A DNA stretch of 64,000 bases from Streptomyces violascens (GTDB lineage: Bacteria > Actinomycetota > Actinomycetes > Streptomycetales > Streptomycetaceae). Below are positions 39,900 to 47,388 of this stretch, one piece after another (position 1 is the stretch's first letter; each line of letters begins with the position of its first letter). The position numbers and the translations under genes are program-made. Below the pieces are notes generated by a model. It was given only the letters and a program-made list of their open reading frames with translations. It ran no database searches and was not told the DNA's origin. Location of the stretch: NCBI RefSeq assembly GCF_014649955.1, contig NZ_BMUA01000007.1, forward strand, positions 245,270 through 309,269, read 5' to 3'.

Positions 39900-39970
39900 C
39901 TGCTGGCTACCTCCTGCGAATGAGGGTTCGGATCCCTGTGGGTACGGAAAATCTAGTCGTACGCCAACGC

Positions 39971-40006
39971 CGAGAGGCCGCTCCCCCTGCGGGGAACGGC
40001 CTCTCG
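39971..40006 (-). terminator. Terminator-like hairpin after rpmG
   Basis: CGAGAGGCCG (39971-39980) pairs perfectly with 39997-40006, and an inner CCCC/GGGG pair extends the stem. It lies 27 bases after the rpmG stop and before the hadA-like gene. It has little U-rich sequence after it. Confidence 0.75.
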
Positions 40007-40032
40007 AACGAGCCTGAATGCCAGACCCGTGA

Positions 40033-40197
40033 TTAACGGGTCTCGCGGTGCGCAGTGTGCGAGTTGCAGCGCGGGCAGTGCTTCTTCATCTCAAGACGGT
40101 CCGGGTTGTTACGCCGGTTCTTCTTGGTGATGTAGTTCCGCTCCTTGCACTCCACGCAGGCCAGCGTGATCTTCGGGCGGACGTCGGTGGCAGCCAC
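40033..40197 (-). CDS. rpmG: 50S ribosomal protein L33, zinc-binding form
   Basis: The 54-residue protein has two CxxC pairs (C14, C17, C41, C44), so it is the zinc-containing C+ version of L33. Streptomycetes often also have a zinc-free copy used under Zur control; none is visible here. The start is set at GTG 40195-40197 behind AAGGAG ([20 protein letters not shown]). The frame is open upstream but those residues do not match the family. Confidence 0.95.
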
Positions 40198-40285
40198 GTG
40201 AGTGCTCCTTGACGGACGGATTGACGGATGAACGCATGAAAGAGTAGCCGATCGAAGGACCGACCCCACAATCGGCTACTGTATG

Positions 40286-40358
40286 TAGCGGTGACCGGAC
40301 TTGAACCGGTGACACAGCGATTATGAGCCGCTTGCTCTACCGACTGAGCTACACCGCT
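40286..40358 (-). tRNA. tRNA-Met (anticodon CAT), elongator type
   Basis: On the minus strand the acceptor AGCGGTG pairs with CACCGCT, and the anticodon loop CTCATAA gives CAT. The perfectly paired first acceptor base argues against the initiator, which has a mismatch there. The CCA is not encoded. A tRNA-Ile modified to lysidine would also read CAT but is less likely from the overall sequence. Confidence 0.9.
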
Positions 40359-40402
40359 TTGACACGGAGTCCCTCACCCGAAGGTGAGGGCTTCCGCACC
40401 AG

Positions 40403-40475
40403 AGCCCCAATACGGAATCGAACCGTAGACCTTCTCCTTACCATGGAGACGCTCTACCGACTGAGCTATTGGGGC
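40403..40475 (-). tRNA. tRNA-Thr (anticodon GGT)
   Basis: The acceptor GCCCCAA pairs with TTGGGGC, the anticodon stem TCTCC with GGAGA, and the loop ATGGTAA gives anticodon GGT. It is upstream of and parallel to the tRNA-Met gene, 44 bases away, so the two and perhaps rpmG may be transcribed together. Confidence 0.95.
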
Positions 40476-40706
40476 GAGCGATGAAGACATTACACGCTCC
40501 CTCGCCGATCGCCCAAATCCGTTTCGTGCCGCCCAGCGGACGACCTCCCGGGCCCCCGCCCCACCGGTCTCGTAGGCCACTCAGGGCCACACCGGTACGA
40601 CTATTGCGCTCCTCCTCGATGCGCGGGTTGGCCGCCCCTAGGCTCGCCTCACGCTGCGTGATCATGCCTGCCCGAGCCTGATCACCCGAGCCCGATCAGG
40701 AGCGCG

Positions 40707-41975
40707 ATGTCCGACAGCCACCAGCAGCCGGCCCACTCCCCCGGCACCGGCGAAGGCCCCGACCCGACCTCCGCCTCCTCCCTGCTGCTGTGCAGCGCCC
40801 GGCTCGCCGACGGGCGCACCGTGGACGTGCGGCTCGGCGGCGGCCGCATCGAGGCGGTGGGCACCGCGGGCAGCCTCACCGCGCACGGCGCGCGCGTGGA
40901 CCTGAACGGCTTCCTGCTGCTGCCCGCCCCCGCCGAGCCGCACGCCCACAGCGACACCGCGCTGACCGCCTTCAGCGCGGAGGGGCCGGTCTCGTACGCC
41001 GTCGAGGAGGTCCAGCGCCGGGCCACCGAGGCCGCCCTGCTCCAGCTCGGGCACGGTGCCACGGCGCTGCGTTCGCACGTACGCATCGACGAGGTCAGCG
41101 GGCTCGACCCGCTGGAGGCGGTGCTCCAGACCCGGCGCTCCCTGCGCGGCCTCACCGAGCTCGCGGTGGTGGCCGTGCCCCGCCTGCTCACCGGGGTGGC
41201 CGGCGCGGACGGACTCGCCATGCTGCGCGACGCGGTGAAGATGGGCGCCTCGGTGGTGGGCGGCTGCCCCGATCTGGACGCCGACCCGGCCGGCTACGCC
41301 GAGGCCGTCCTGGAGCTCGCCGCCGAGCACGGCTGCGCGGTCGACCTGCACACCGACGGCACCGACCCGGCGCGCCTGGCCCGCCTCGCGGCCATGTCCG
41401 GCGGCCTGCGCCCCGGCGTCGCGATCGGCCCCTGCGGCGGCCTCGCCCGCCTCCCCCGCGACACGGCGGCCCGCGCCGCCGACCAACTCGCCTCCGCCGG
41501 AGTCGCGGTGACCTGCCTTCCGCAGGGAGGCTGCGGCATGACGGATCGTCAAGGGGCCGCTCCGGTGCGTCTGTTGAGGGCCGCCGGGGTCCGGCTTGCG
41601 GCCGGGAGCGGGGCGTTGCGCGACGTCTCCAACCCGGTCGGCCGGGGCGACCCCCTGGAGGCCGCCTACCTCCTCGCCTCCCAGGCCGGCATGCGCCCCG
41701 AGGACGCGTACGCGGCGGTCAGCACGGCCGCCCGCGAGACGATGGGCCTTCCGGAGGTACGCGTCGAGGCGGGCTTCCCCGCCGAACTGCTCGCCGTACG
41801 CGGCGAACGCATCGCGGGCGTCCTCTCGCTCGCCTACAGCCGCATCGTCATCCACCGGGGCCGGGTCGTGGCCCGTACCAGCGCGGTGCGCGAGTACTGC
41901 GACTCGGCCGCCGCGGTCGCCCTCGGACTCCCCCGTCAGGGCCGCCCGGACCCCAGCCGTGGCGAGACCGGGTGA
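40707..41975 (+). CDS. Amidohydrolase-superfamily protein (cytosine deaminase-like)
   Basis: The 422-residue product has the amidohydrolase layout: an N-terminal beta-sandwich strand pair, PAPAEPHAHSDTAL with the HxH metal motif, LHTDG in the barrel, and a late GSGALRDVSNP in the place of the metal aspartate. The overall pattern is nearest cytosine deaminase/TRZ-like proteins. The two central histidines are less clear, so activity and substrate are uncertain. The ATG at 40707 lies 231 bases downstream of the tRNA-Thr gene, on the opposite strand. Confidence 0.75.
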   Translation: MSDSHQQPAHSPGTGEGPDPTSASSLLLCSARLADGRTVDVRLGGGRIEAVGTAGSLTAHGARVDLNGFLLLPAPAEPHAHSDTALTAFSAEGPVSYAVEEVQRRATEAALLQLGHGATALRSHVRIDEVSGLDPLEAVLQTRRSLRGLTELAVVAVPRLLTGVAGADGLAMLRDAVKMGASVVGGCPDLDADPAGYAEAVLELAAEHGCAVDLHTDGTDPARLARLAAMSGGLRPGVAIGPCGGLARLPRDTAARAADQLASAGVAVTCLPQGGCGMTDRQGAAPVRLLRAAGVRLAAGSGALRDVSNPVGRGDPLEAAYLLASQAGMRPEDAYAAVSTAARETMGLPEVRVEAGFPAELLAVRGERIAGVLSLAYSRIVIHRGRVVARTSAVREYCDSAAAVALGLPRQGRPDPSRGETG

Positions 41976-42028
41976 CGAGGTCGCCTCTCCACCAGCGGGC
42001 CGCCGCATCTGCGGCTACCGTCGTCAGC

Positions 42029-42685
42029 ATGCGCATTGTCATTGCTGGAGGTCATGGTCAGATCGCGCTGCGGCTCGAACGCCTGCTGGCGGCGCGCGGC
42101 GACGAGGTCGCGGGAATCATCCGCAAGCCGGAACAGGCGGACGACCTGCGACAAGCCGGCGCGGAGCCGGTCGTCCTGGACCTGGAGTCGGCTTCGGTGG
42201 ACGCCGTCGCCGAGGTGCTCCGGGGCGCGGACGCGGTGGTGTTCGCGGCGGGCGCCGGCCCGGGCAGCGACGCCGCCCGCAAGGAGACGGTGGACCGGGC
42301 TGCGGCCGTCCTGTTCGCCGACGCGGCCGAACGCGCGGGCGTACGCCGGTACGTCATCGTGTCGTCGATGGGCGCGGACGCGGCCCACCAGGGCGACGGC
42401 GTCTTCGACGCCTACTTGCGCGCCAAGGGCGCCGCCGACGACGCCGTACGCTCCCGCACCACCCTGGACTGGACGGTCCTGCGCCCCGGAAGCCTCACCA
42501 ACGACGCGGGCAAGGGCCAGGTCTCCCTGGCCGCCTCGACGGGCCACGGCACGATCCCCCGGGACGACGTCGCCGCAGTCCTGGCCGAACTCCTGGACAC
42601 TCCGGCAACAGCGGGCCTGACCCTGGAACTGATCTCGGGCTCGGCCCCGGTGACAGTGGCAGTGAAGGGCGTGGCGGGAAACTGA
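42029..42685 (+). CDS. NAD(P)-binding epimerase/NmrA-like protein
   Basis: The 218-residue product starts MRIVIAGGHGQIALRLERLL, a Rossmann motif in the form GGHGQI. It continues with the ADAVVFAAGAGPGS and RYVIVSSMGAD strands of atypical short-chain dehydrogenases of the YwnB/SDR_a5 type. The start is ATG 42029, 53 bases after the amidohydrolase gene. Probably a small flavin or NAD(P)H-dependent reductase; substrate unknown. Confidence 0.85.
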   Translation: MRIVIAGGHGQIALRLERLLAARGDEVAGIIRKPEQADDLRQAGAEPVVLDLESASVDAVAEVLRGADAVVFAAGAGPGSDAARKETVDRAAAVLFADAAERAGVRRYVIVSSMGADAAHQGDGVFDAYLRAKGAADDAVRSRTTLDWTVLRPGSLTNDAGKGQVSLAASTGHGTIPRDDVAAVLAELLDTPATAGLTLELISGSAPVTVAVKGVAGN

Positions 42686-42702
42686 GCCCGCCCGGCAACG
42701 AA

Positions 42703-42746
42703 GAGACCCCCGTCCCCCTGCGTTTCCGCAGGAGGACGGGGGTCTC
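42703..42746. terminator. Bidirectional terminator between the oxidoreductase and tRNA-Tyr
   Basis: GAGACCCCCGTCC (42703-42715) pairs perfectly with 42734-42746, and an inner CCTGCG/CGCAGG stem extends the hairpin. It is placed to end the plus-strand oxidoreductase gene and the minus-strand tRNA-Tyr. Confidence 0.85.
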
Positions 42747-42754
42747 ACCCAGTG

Positions 42755-42836
42755 TGGCGGCGCCAGGATTCGAACCTGGGTAGGCAGAGCCGACGGATTT
42801 ACAGTCCGTTCCCATTGGCCACTCGGGCACACCGCC
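42755..42836 (-). tRNA. tRNA-Tyr (anticodon GTA)
   Basis: An 82-base class II tRNA on the minus strand. The acceptor GGCGGTG pairs with CGCCGCC, the anticodon stem ACGGA with TCCGT, and the loop CTGTAAA gives anticodon GTA. A long variable arm (about 13 bases) is present, as expected for bacterial tRNA-Tyr. CCA is not encoded. Confidence 0.95.
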
Positions 42837-43063
42837 ATGGGATGTCGCCGTCGGTTTCCCGCTTTTCGGCGGTGCTCCGTGGCAACGACGTAAACGATAC
42901 CCGATGCCCAGGGGTGCTTCGCCACCCCATTGATCAGCGCTCTGCCGGGCAGGGGGTGACTAGGCTTTGGGGCGGTGGTTCGGCAGTGGGGCCGGGTCGC
43001 CGCGCGCTCGGCCGCAGGGGTCGTGCGCATCCGACACGCACCCGATCCAAGGAGCCACAGGAC

Positions 43064-43552
43064 ATGGCCGACTCCAGTTTCGACATCGTCTCGAAGGTCG
43101 AGCGGCAGGAGGTCGACAACGCCCTCAACCAGGCCGCGAAGGAGATCTCGCAGCGCTACGACTTCAAGGGCACGGACGCCTCGATCTCCTGGTCCGGCGA
43201 GAAGATCCTGATGCAGGCGAACGGCGAGGAGCGGGTCAAGGCGATCCTCGACATCTTCGAGACCAAGCTGATCAAGCGCGGCATCTCCCTGAAGTCGCTG
43301 GACGCGGGCGAGCCGCAGCTGTCCGGCAAGGAGTACAAGATCTCCGCCTCCATCGAGGAGGGCATCTCCCAGGACAACGCCAAGAAGGTCGCCAAGGTCA
43401 TCCGCGACGAGGGCCCCAAGGGCGTCAAGGCGCAGGTCCAGGGCGACGAGCTGCGGGTCTCCTCGAAGAGCCGCGACGACCTCCAGGCCGTCCAGGCCCT
43501 GCTCAAGGGCAAGGACTTCGACTTCGCCATCCAGTTCGTGAACTACCGCTGA
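43064..43552 (+). CDS. YajQ-family nucleotide-binding protein
   Basis: The 162-residue product matches the YajQ family: MADSSFDIVSKVERQEVDNA, QRYDFKGTDASISW and ISQDNAKKVAKVIRDEGPKG. Family members bind GTP, tRNA or cyclic-di-GMP depending on species. AAGGAG lies nine bases before ATG 43064. It is monocistronic, between tRNA-Tyr and the DNA-repair pair. Confidence 0.93.
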   Translation: MADSSFDIVSKVERQEVDNALNQAAKEISQRYDFKGTDASISWSGEKILMQANGEERVKAILDIFETKLIKRGISLKSLDAGEPQLSGKEYKISASIEEGISQDNAKKVAKVIRDEGPKGVKAQVQGDELRVSSKSRDDLQAVQALLKGKDFDFAIQFVNYR

Positions 43553-43637
43553 ACCGGACGTGGTGTCCGATTTCCGCCAGCACACGCTGGGCGGGGGTCG
43601 CAGACTCGGTCTCGTACGCAAGGGAAGGAAGAGTGCG

Positions 43638-44159
43638 ATGACTGTCTATGCGACCCTCGACAGCCCCCTGGGCGAGCTGTTGCTCGTGGGGGTGGAGTCG
43701 GCTACCGCGCCGGGCGGGACCGCGCTGGTTTCGCTTTCCGTACCGGGGCAGAAGGGCGGCGCCGTCGTCCAGGACGGGTGGCGGCTCGCGCCCGAGGCCT
43801 TCGCCGGCATCGCCGCGCAACTGCGCGCGTACTTCGCCGGCGAGCTGACCCGGTTCGACATCGAGTACGCGGCCGACGCGCCCGGCACCGCCTTCCAGCG
43901 CAGGGTCTGGGCCCAGCTCGACGCCATCGAGTACGGGACGACCGCCTCGTACGGGGAGATCGCCCGGCGGATTGGGGCCTCCTCCGTGCAGGTGCGGGCG
44001 GTCGGCACCGCCATCGGGCGCAATCCGCTGCTCGTGGTGCGGCCCTGCCACCGCGTGATCGGCTCCGACGGCTCCCTCAAGGGGTATGCCGGTGGGCTGG
44101 AGCGGAAGGAAGCGCTGCTCGGGCTCGAGGGCGCTCTGAGCCCGACACCGGCGTCATGA
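43638..44159 (+). CDS. ogt: Methylated-DNA--protein-cysteine methyltransferase
   Basis: It removes methyl groups from O6-methylguanine by suicidal transfer to its own cysteine. The 173-residue product has the active-site motif VVRPCHRVIG with C137, the helix-turn-helix region SYGEIARRIGASS with its arginine finger near R120, and the N-terminal Ogt domain. GGAAGGAAGAG precedes ATG 43638. Its stop overlaps the start of alkB by four bases (ATGA), so two alkylation-repair enzymes are translated together. Confidence 0.93.
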   Translation: MTVYATLDSPLGELLLVGVESATAPGGTALVSLSVPGQKGGAVVQDGWRLAPEAFAGIAAQLRAYFAGELTRFDIEYAADAPGTAFQRRVWAQLDAIEYGTTASYGEIARRIGASSVQVRAVGTAIGRNPLLVVRPCHRVIGSDGSLKGYAGGLERKEALLGLEGALSPTPAS

Positions 44160-44824
44160 GTGAGGGGCTGTTCTCGCTGCCCCGGCCCGCGCGGGCCGAG
44201 ATCGCGCCCGGCGCCGTTCACGTGCCGGGCTGGCTCTCGCTCGACCGGCAGCGGGAGCTCGTCGCGGCCTGCCGGGCCTGGGCGCGCGGGCCCGTGCCGA
44301 TCCACCGCACCGTGCTGCCGAACGGTGGTGTCATGTCCGTGCAGACGGTGTGCGTCGGCTGGCACTGGCAGCCCTACCGGTACACCCGTACCGCGGCGGA
44401 TGTGAACGGGCTCCCCGTGGCCCCGTTCCCCGACTGGCTCGGCGAGTTGGGGCGTTCCGCGATCGCGGCGGCGTACGACGACCCGGGCGCGGCCGAGCGC
44501 TACTCCCCCGACACCGCGCTCATCAACTTCTACGACGGCTCCGCCAAGATGGGGCTCCACCAGGACAAGGACGAGGAGTCCGGGGCGCCTGTGGTGTCGC
44601 TCAGCATCGGAGACAGGTGCGTCTTCCGGTTCGGCAACAGCGAGAACCGCGGGCGTCCTTACACGGATGTGGCGTTGAGCTCCGGGGACCTGTTCGTCTT
44701 CGGCGGGCCGGCCCGGTTCGCGTACCACGGTGTGCCCAAGGTGATGCCTGGGACGGGTGATCCGGCGACCGGCCTGAACAGCGGCCGCCTCAACATCACC
44801 CTGCGCGAGACCGGGCTCGTATAG
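44156..44824 (+). CDS. alkB: Alpha-ketoglutarate-dependent DNA demethylase AlkB
   Basis: It oxidatively removes methyl groups from 1-methyladenine and 3-methylcytosine using Fe(II) and 2-oxoglutarate. The 222-residue product has the iron ligands H135 and D137 (HQDKD) and H191, and the 2-oxoglutarate arginine R211 with R217 in GRLNITLRETG. NFYDG and SLSIGDRCVFRFG are family segments. It overlaps ogt by four bases and forms a direct-reversal repair operon with it. Confidence 0.93.
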   Translation: MSEGLFSLPRPARAEIAPGAVHVPGWLSLDRQRELVAACRAWARGPVPIHRTVLPNGGVMSVQTVCVGWHWQPYRYTRTAADVNGLPVAPFPDWLGELGRSAIAAAYDDPGAAERYSPDTALINFYDGSAKMGLHQDKDEESGAPVVSLSIGDRCVFRFGNSENRGRPYTDVALSSGDLFVFGGPARFAYHGVPKVMPGTGDPATGLNSGRLNITLRETGLV

Positions 44825-44834
44825 GCCCCGGACG

Positions 44835-45104
44835 TCAGCGGCTGCGCGAGTTGCCGAACAGGATGCGGTAGATGATCAGCAGGACGAGCGAGCCGCCGAT
44901 CGCCGCCGCCCAAGTGGCCCCGTCGTAGAAGTGGTTGGTGATCGGGCGGTCCAGCCAGCGGGCCGATATCCAGCCACCGACGAACGCTCCCGCGACACCT
45001 ATGAGGGTCGTGCCGATCAGGCCGCCCGGGTCGCGGCCGGGAAGCAGGATCTTGGCGATCGCCCCGGCGAGCAGGCCGAGAATGATCCAGCTGACGATGC
45101 CCAT
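44835..45104 (-). CDS. GlsB/YeaQ/YmgE-family small membrane protein
   Basis: The 89-residue product has three hydrophobic segments and the family pattern MGIVSWIILGLLAGAIAKIL, then GGLIGTTLIGVAGAFVGGWI, with glycine-rich helices. The start is set at ATG 45104; the frame is open further upstream. Family members are stress-associated inner-membrane proteins of unknown mechanism. It is convergent with alkB, ten bases away. Confidence 0.88.
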   Translation of the reverse strand: MGIVSWIILGLLAGAIAKILLPGRDPGGLIGTTLIGVAGAFVGGWISARWLDRPITNHFYDGATWAAAIGGSLVLLIIYRILFGNSRSR

Positions 45105-45250
45105 GCCGGGAACCTGCCTTTCGTACGTACGTGCCGCGCGGGGCATCTGCCGTATTGCGTAACCCCGCAACCATTCGGTTCGTCCGGGAAGACGCCCCGA
45201 GCGCGCGCACGGTTGCATGCGCCGTCAGGGTGCGGCGCGGGCCACCCGCC

Positions 45251-45643
45251 TCAGCGGGCCGCGAACGGCTGGTCCGTGGGGACGATCTCCTTGCCCAGGG
45301 GCAGCAACGACACGGGGATCAGCTTGAAGTTGGCGATGCCCAGCGGGATGCCGATGATCGTGACGCACAGCGCTATGCCGGTCAAGATGTGGCCGAGCGC
45401 CAGCCACCAGCCGGCCAGGATCAGCCACAGGACGTTCCCGACGCAGGAGGGCGCACCCGCGCCCCTCCGGTCCACGACCGTGTAGCCGAACGGCCAGAGG
45501 GCGTAGAGGCCGATCCGGAAGGCCGCTATCCCGAACGGGATGCCGATGATCGTGATGCACAGCAGCAGGCCCGCGAGCATGTAGCCGAGGAACATCCAGA
45601 AGCCGCACAGGATCAGCCAGATGACGTTCAGGATTGTCTTCAT
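45251..45643 (-). CDS. YccF-domain inner membrane protein
   Basis: The 130-residue product is a tandem duplication of the YccF domain: WLILCGFWMFLGYMLAGLLL with TIIGIPFGIAAFRIG, then WLILAGWWLALGHILTGIAL with TIIGIPLGIANFKLI. About four membrane segments are visible. Its ATG overlaps the htpX stop by four bases, so the two are translationally coupled. Function unknown. Confidence 0.9.
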   Translation of the reverse strand: MKTILNVIWLILCGFWMFLGYMLAGLLLCITIIGIPFGIAAFRIGLYALWPFGYTVVDRRGAGAPSCVGNVLWLILAGWWLALGHILTGIALCVTIIGIPLGIANFKLIPVSLLPLGKEIVPTDQPFAAR

Positions 45644-46503
45644 GAGCGGCGACCTGCCATCTGTTCGAGTCGGGCGATGCGTTCCGCCATCGGCGGGTGG
45701 GTCGAGAACAGTTTGGACACTCCCTGACCGGGGCGGAAGGGGTTCGCGATCATCATGTGGCTCGCCGTCTCGATGCGGGGCTCGGGCGGCAGCGGGAGCT
45801 GCTTGGTGCCCGCGTCGAGCTTGCGCAGGGCGCTGGCCAGGGCCAGCGGGTCGCCGGTGAGCTGGGCGCCGGACGCGTCCGCCTCGTACTCGCGGGAACG
45901 GCTGATCGCGAGCTGGATCACCGAGGCCGCGAGCGGGCCCAGGATCATGATCAGCAGCATGCCCACGATGCCGGGGCCCTCGTCGTCGTTGGAGCGGCCG
46001 ACCGGGATCAGCCACGCGAAGTTGACCAGGAACATGATCACCGAGGCGAGCGCGCCGGCGACCGACGAGATCAGGATGTCGCGGTTGTAGACGTGGCTCA
46101 GCTCATGGCCGATCACGCCCCTCAGCTCCCGCTCGTCGAGGATCTGCAGGATCCCCTCCGTGCAGCACACGGCCGCGTTGCGGGGATTGCGGCCCGTCGC
46201 GAAGGCGTTGGGCGCCTGCGTGGGCGAGATGTACAGCCGGGGCATCGGCTGGCGCGCCTGCGTCGAGAGGTCGCGGACCATCCGGTAGAGCGCCGGGGCC
46301 TCGAACTCGCTGACCGGGCGGGCCCGCATGGCGCGCAGCGCCAGCTTGTCGCTGTTCCAGTACGCGTAGGCATTCGTGCCAAGGGCCACCAGAAGCGCGA
46401 TGATCAGCCCTCCGCGGCCGAAGAAGCTGCCGATGACGATGATGAGCGCGGACAGTCCTCCGAGGAGGACAGCTGTCCTCAGCCCGTTGTGCCGGCGGTG
46501 CAC
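45640..46503 (-). CDS. htpX: Membrane zinc protease HtpX
   Basis: HtpX degrades misfolded membrane proteins. The 287-residue product has two N-terminal membrane segments (about 10-47), HELSH at 133-137 with catalytic E134, two further membrane segments, and the third ligand in SREYEADASGAQL. The start is GTG 46501-46503. It overlaps the YccF gene. It is a distant relative of the M48 protease at 16309-17397 but lacks that protein's proline-rich N-terminus. Confidence 0.93.
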   Translation of the reverse strand: MHRRHNGLRTAVLLGGLSALIIVIGSFFGRGGLIIALLVALGTNAYAYWNSDKLALRAMRARPVSEFEAPALYRMVRDLSTQARQPMPRLYISPTQAPNAFATGRNPRNAAVCCTEGILQILDERELRGVIGHELSHVYNRDILISSVAGALASVIMFLVNFAWLIPVGRSNDDEGPGIVGMLLIMILGPLAASVIQLAISRSREYEADASGAQLTGDPLALASALRKLDAGTKQLPLPPEPRIETASHMMIANPFRPGQGVSKLFSTHPPMAERIARLEQMAGRRS

Positions 46504-46650
46504 GGTACGCCCTCCAAGTGGTGCGGCGGGGAGTCCTTCGCTGGTCGTCCTTCCACGTTCCAGTGGACTCTCCCGTACTGGTCAACGCCAGGCGGGGGAC
46601 GCTGGTTCCCTTGTGGGCGCTGGAGGGCGCGTTAGGCCGTACGGGTCGGG

Positions 46651-47106
46651 TCAGCGCGGGGCGGGCAGCCCGGCCATCGCCAGAGCCTTCGCGTCGGGCT
46701 CGACTTCGCTGGTGCAGTGGGAGCAGCGGGTCGCGATGCCGGGGATCTGCGAGTAGCAGCGGGGGCAGTCGCGCAGGGCGGCCTTGATGTCCACCGGCTT
46801 GTCCCGGTCGAGGCGGCCCTGGACCTTCATCATGGGCACGACGACGAGGAAGTAGAGCACCGCGGCGGTGATCACGAAGGCGATGGCCGCGCCGATGAAC
46901 TTCCCGTAGGGGAAGGTCACGCCCTCCGCGGTGAAGGTCGCGGTGCTGAAGTCGCCGGTCGAGCTGGTGGCCAGGCCGATCAGCGGGGTGATGAACGCGG
47001 TGCTGAAGCCCGTGACCACCGCCGTGAAGGCCGATCCGACGGCCAGGCCGACGGCCATCGTCACTATGTTCCCGCGCAGGATGAAGTCCTTGAACCCGCT
47101 CAGCAC
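46651..47106 (-). CDS. mscL: Large-conductance mechanosensitive channel MscL with C-terminal zinc ribbon
   Basis: MscL opens under membrane tension to release solutes in hypo-osmotic shock. The 151-residue product begins GFKDFILRGNIVTMAVGLAV, the conserved N-terminal helix and first pore segment, and has a second membrane segment at about 70-92. After it, residues 114-131 form a zinc ribbon (CPRC at 114-117 and CSHC at 128-131) in place of the usual C-terminal helix bundle. The start is GTG 47104-47106 behind AGGGAG. The ribbon is an addition not found in classical MscL. Confidence 0.9.
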   Translation of the reverse strand: MLSGFKDFILRGNIVTMAVGLAVGSAFTAVVTGFSTAFITPLIGLATSSTGDFSTATFTAEGVTFPYGKFIGAAIAFVITAAVLYFLVVVPMMKVQGRLDRDKPVDIKAALRDCPRCYSQIPGIATRCSHCTSEVEPDAKALAMAGLPAPR

Positions 47107-47312
47107 CGCTCTGCTCCCTGTTGTGTCTCGTCTTGGTTCCGCGTCGTCGCACGTGCGTCCGTACTGCGGGTGTGCGCGTACGACAGTGCCTTCTTAGGGC
47201 CTTCCGGACCAAACCGTGCCCGGGCTTCGGGCTTGCCAAAACGGAATCGCGGCCGCAATAGGGGCAGGCCGGCGGGAGATCGGTTTCGCATGCCTGTCGC
47301 TCGCCCATGGAG

Positions 47313-47345
47313 CGAGCCGCGCCCCTTATGAGAGGGCGCGGCTCG
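47313..47345. terminator. Terminator hairpin at the end of the nuo cluster
   Basis: CGAGCCGCGCCC (47313-47324) pairs perfectly with 47334-47345; outer CCTGTCG and CGACAGG arms (47293-47299, 47344-47350) offer an alternative longer stem. It lies 44 bases after the nuoN stop. The rest of the 282-base spacer towards mscL shows no gene. Confidence 0.75.
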
Positions 47346-47388
47346 ACAGGCGCTTGTGTTGACGCAGGCGCGTCCTTGAAGCGTGTCC

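Noticed and set aside
40286..40358. Initiator tRNA-fMet
   Set aside because: The first acceptor base pair is intact, whereas initiator tRNAs have a mismatch there.
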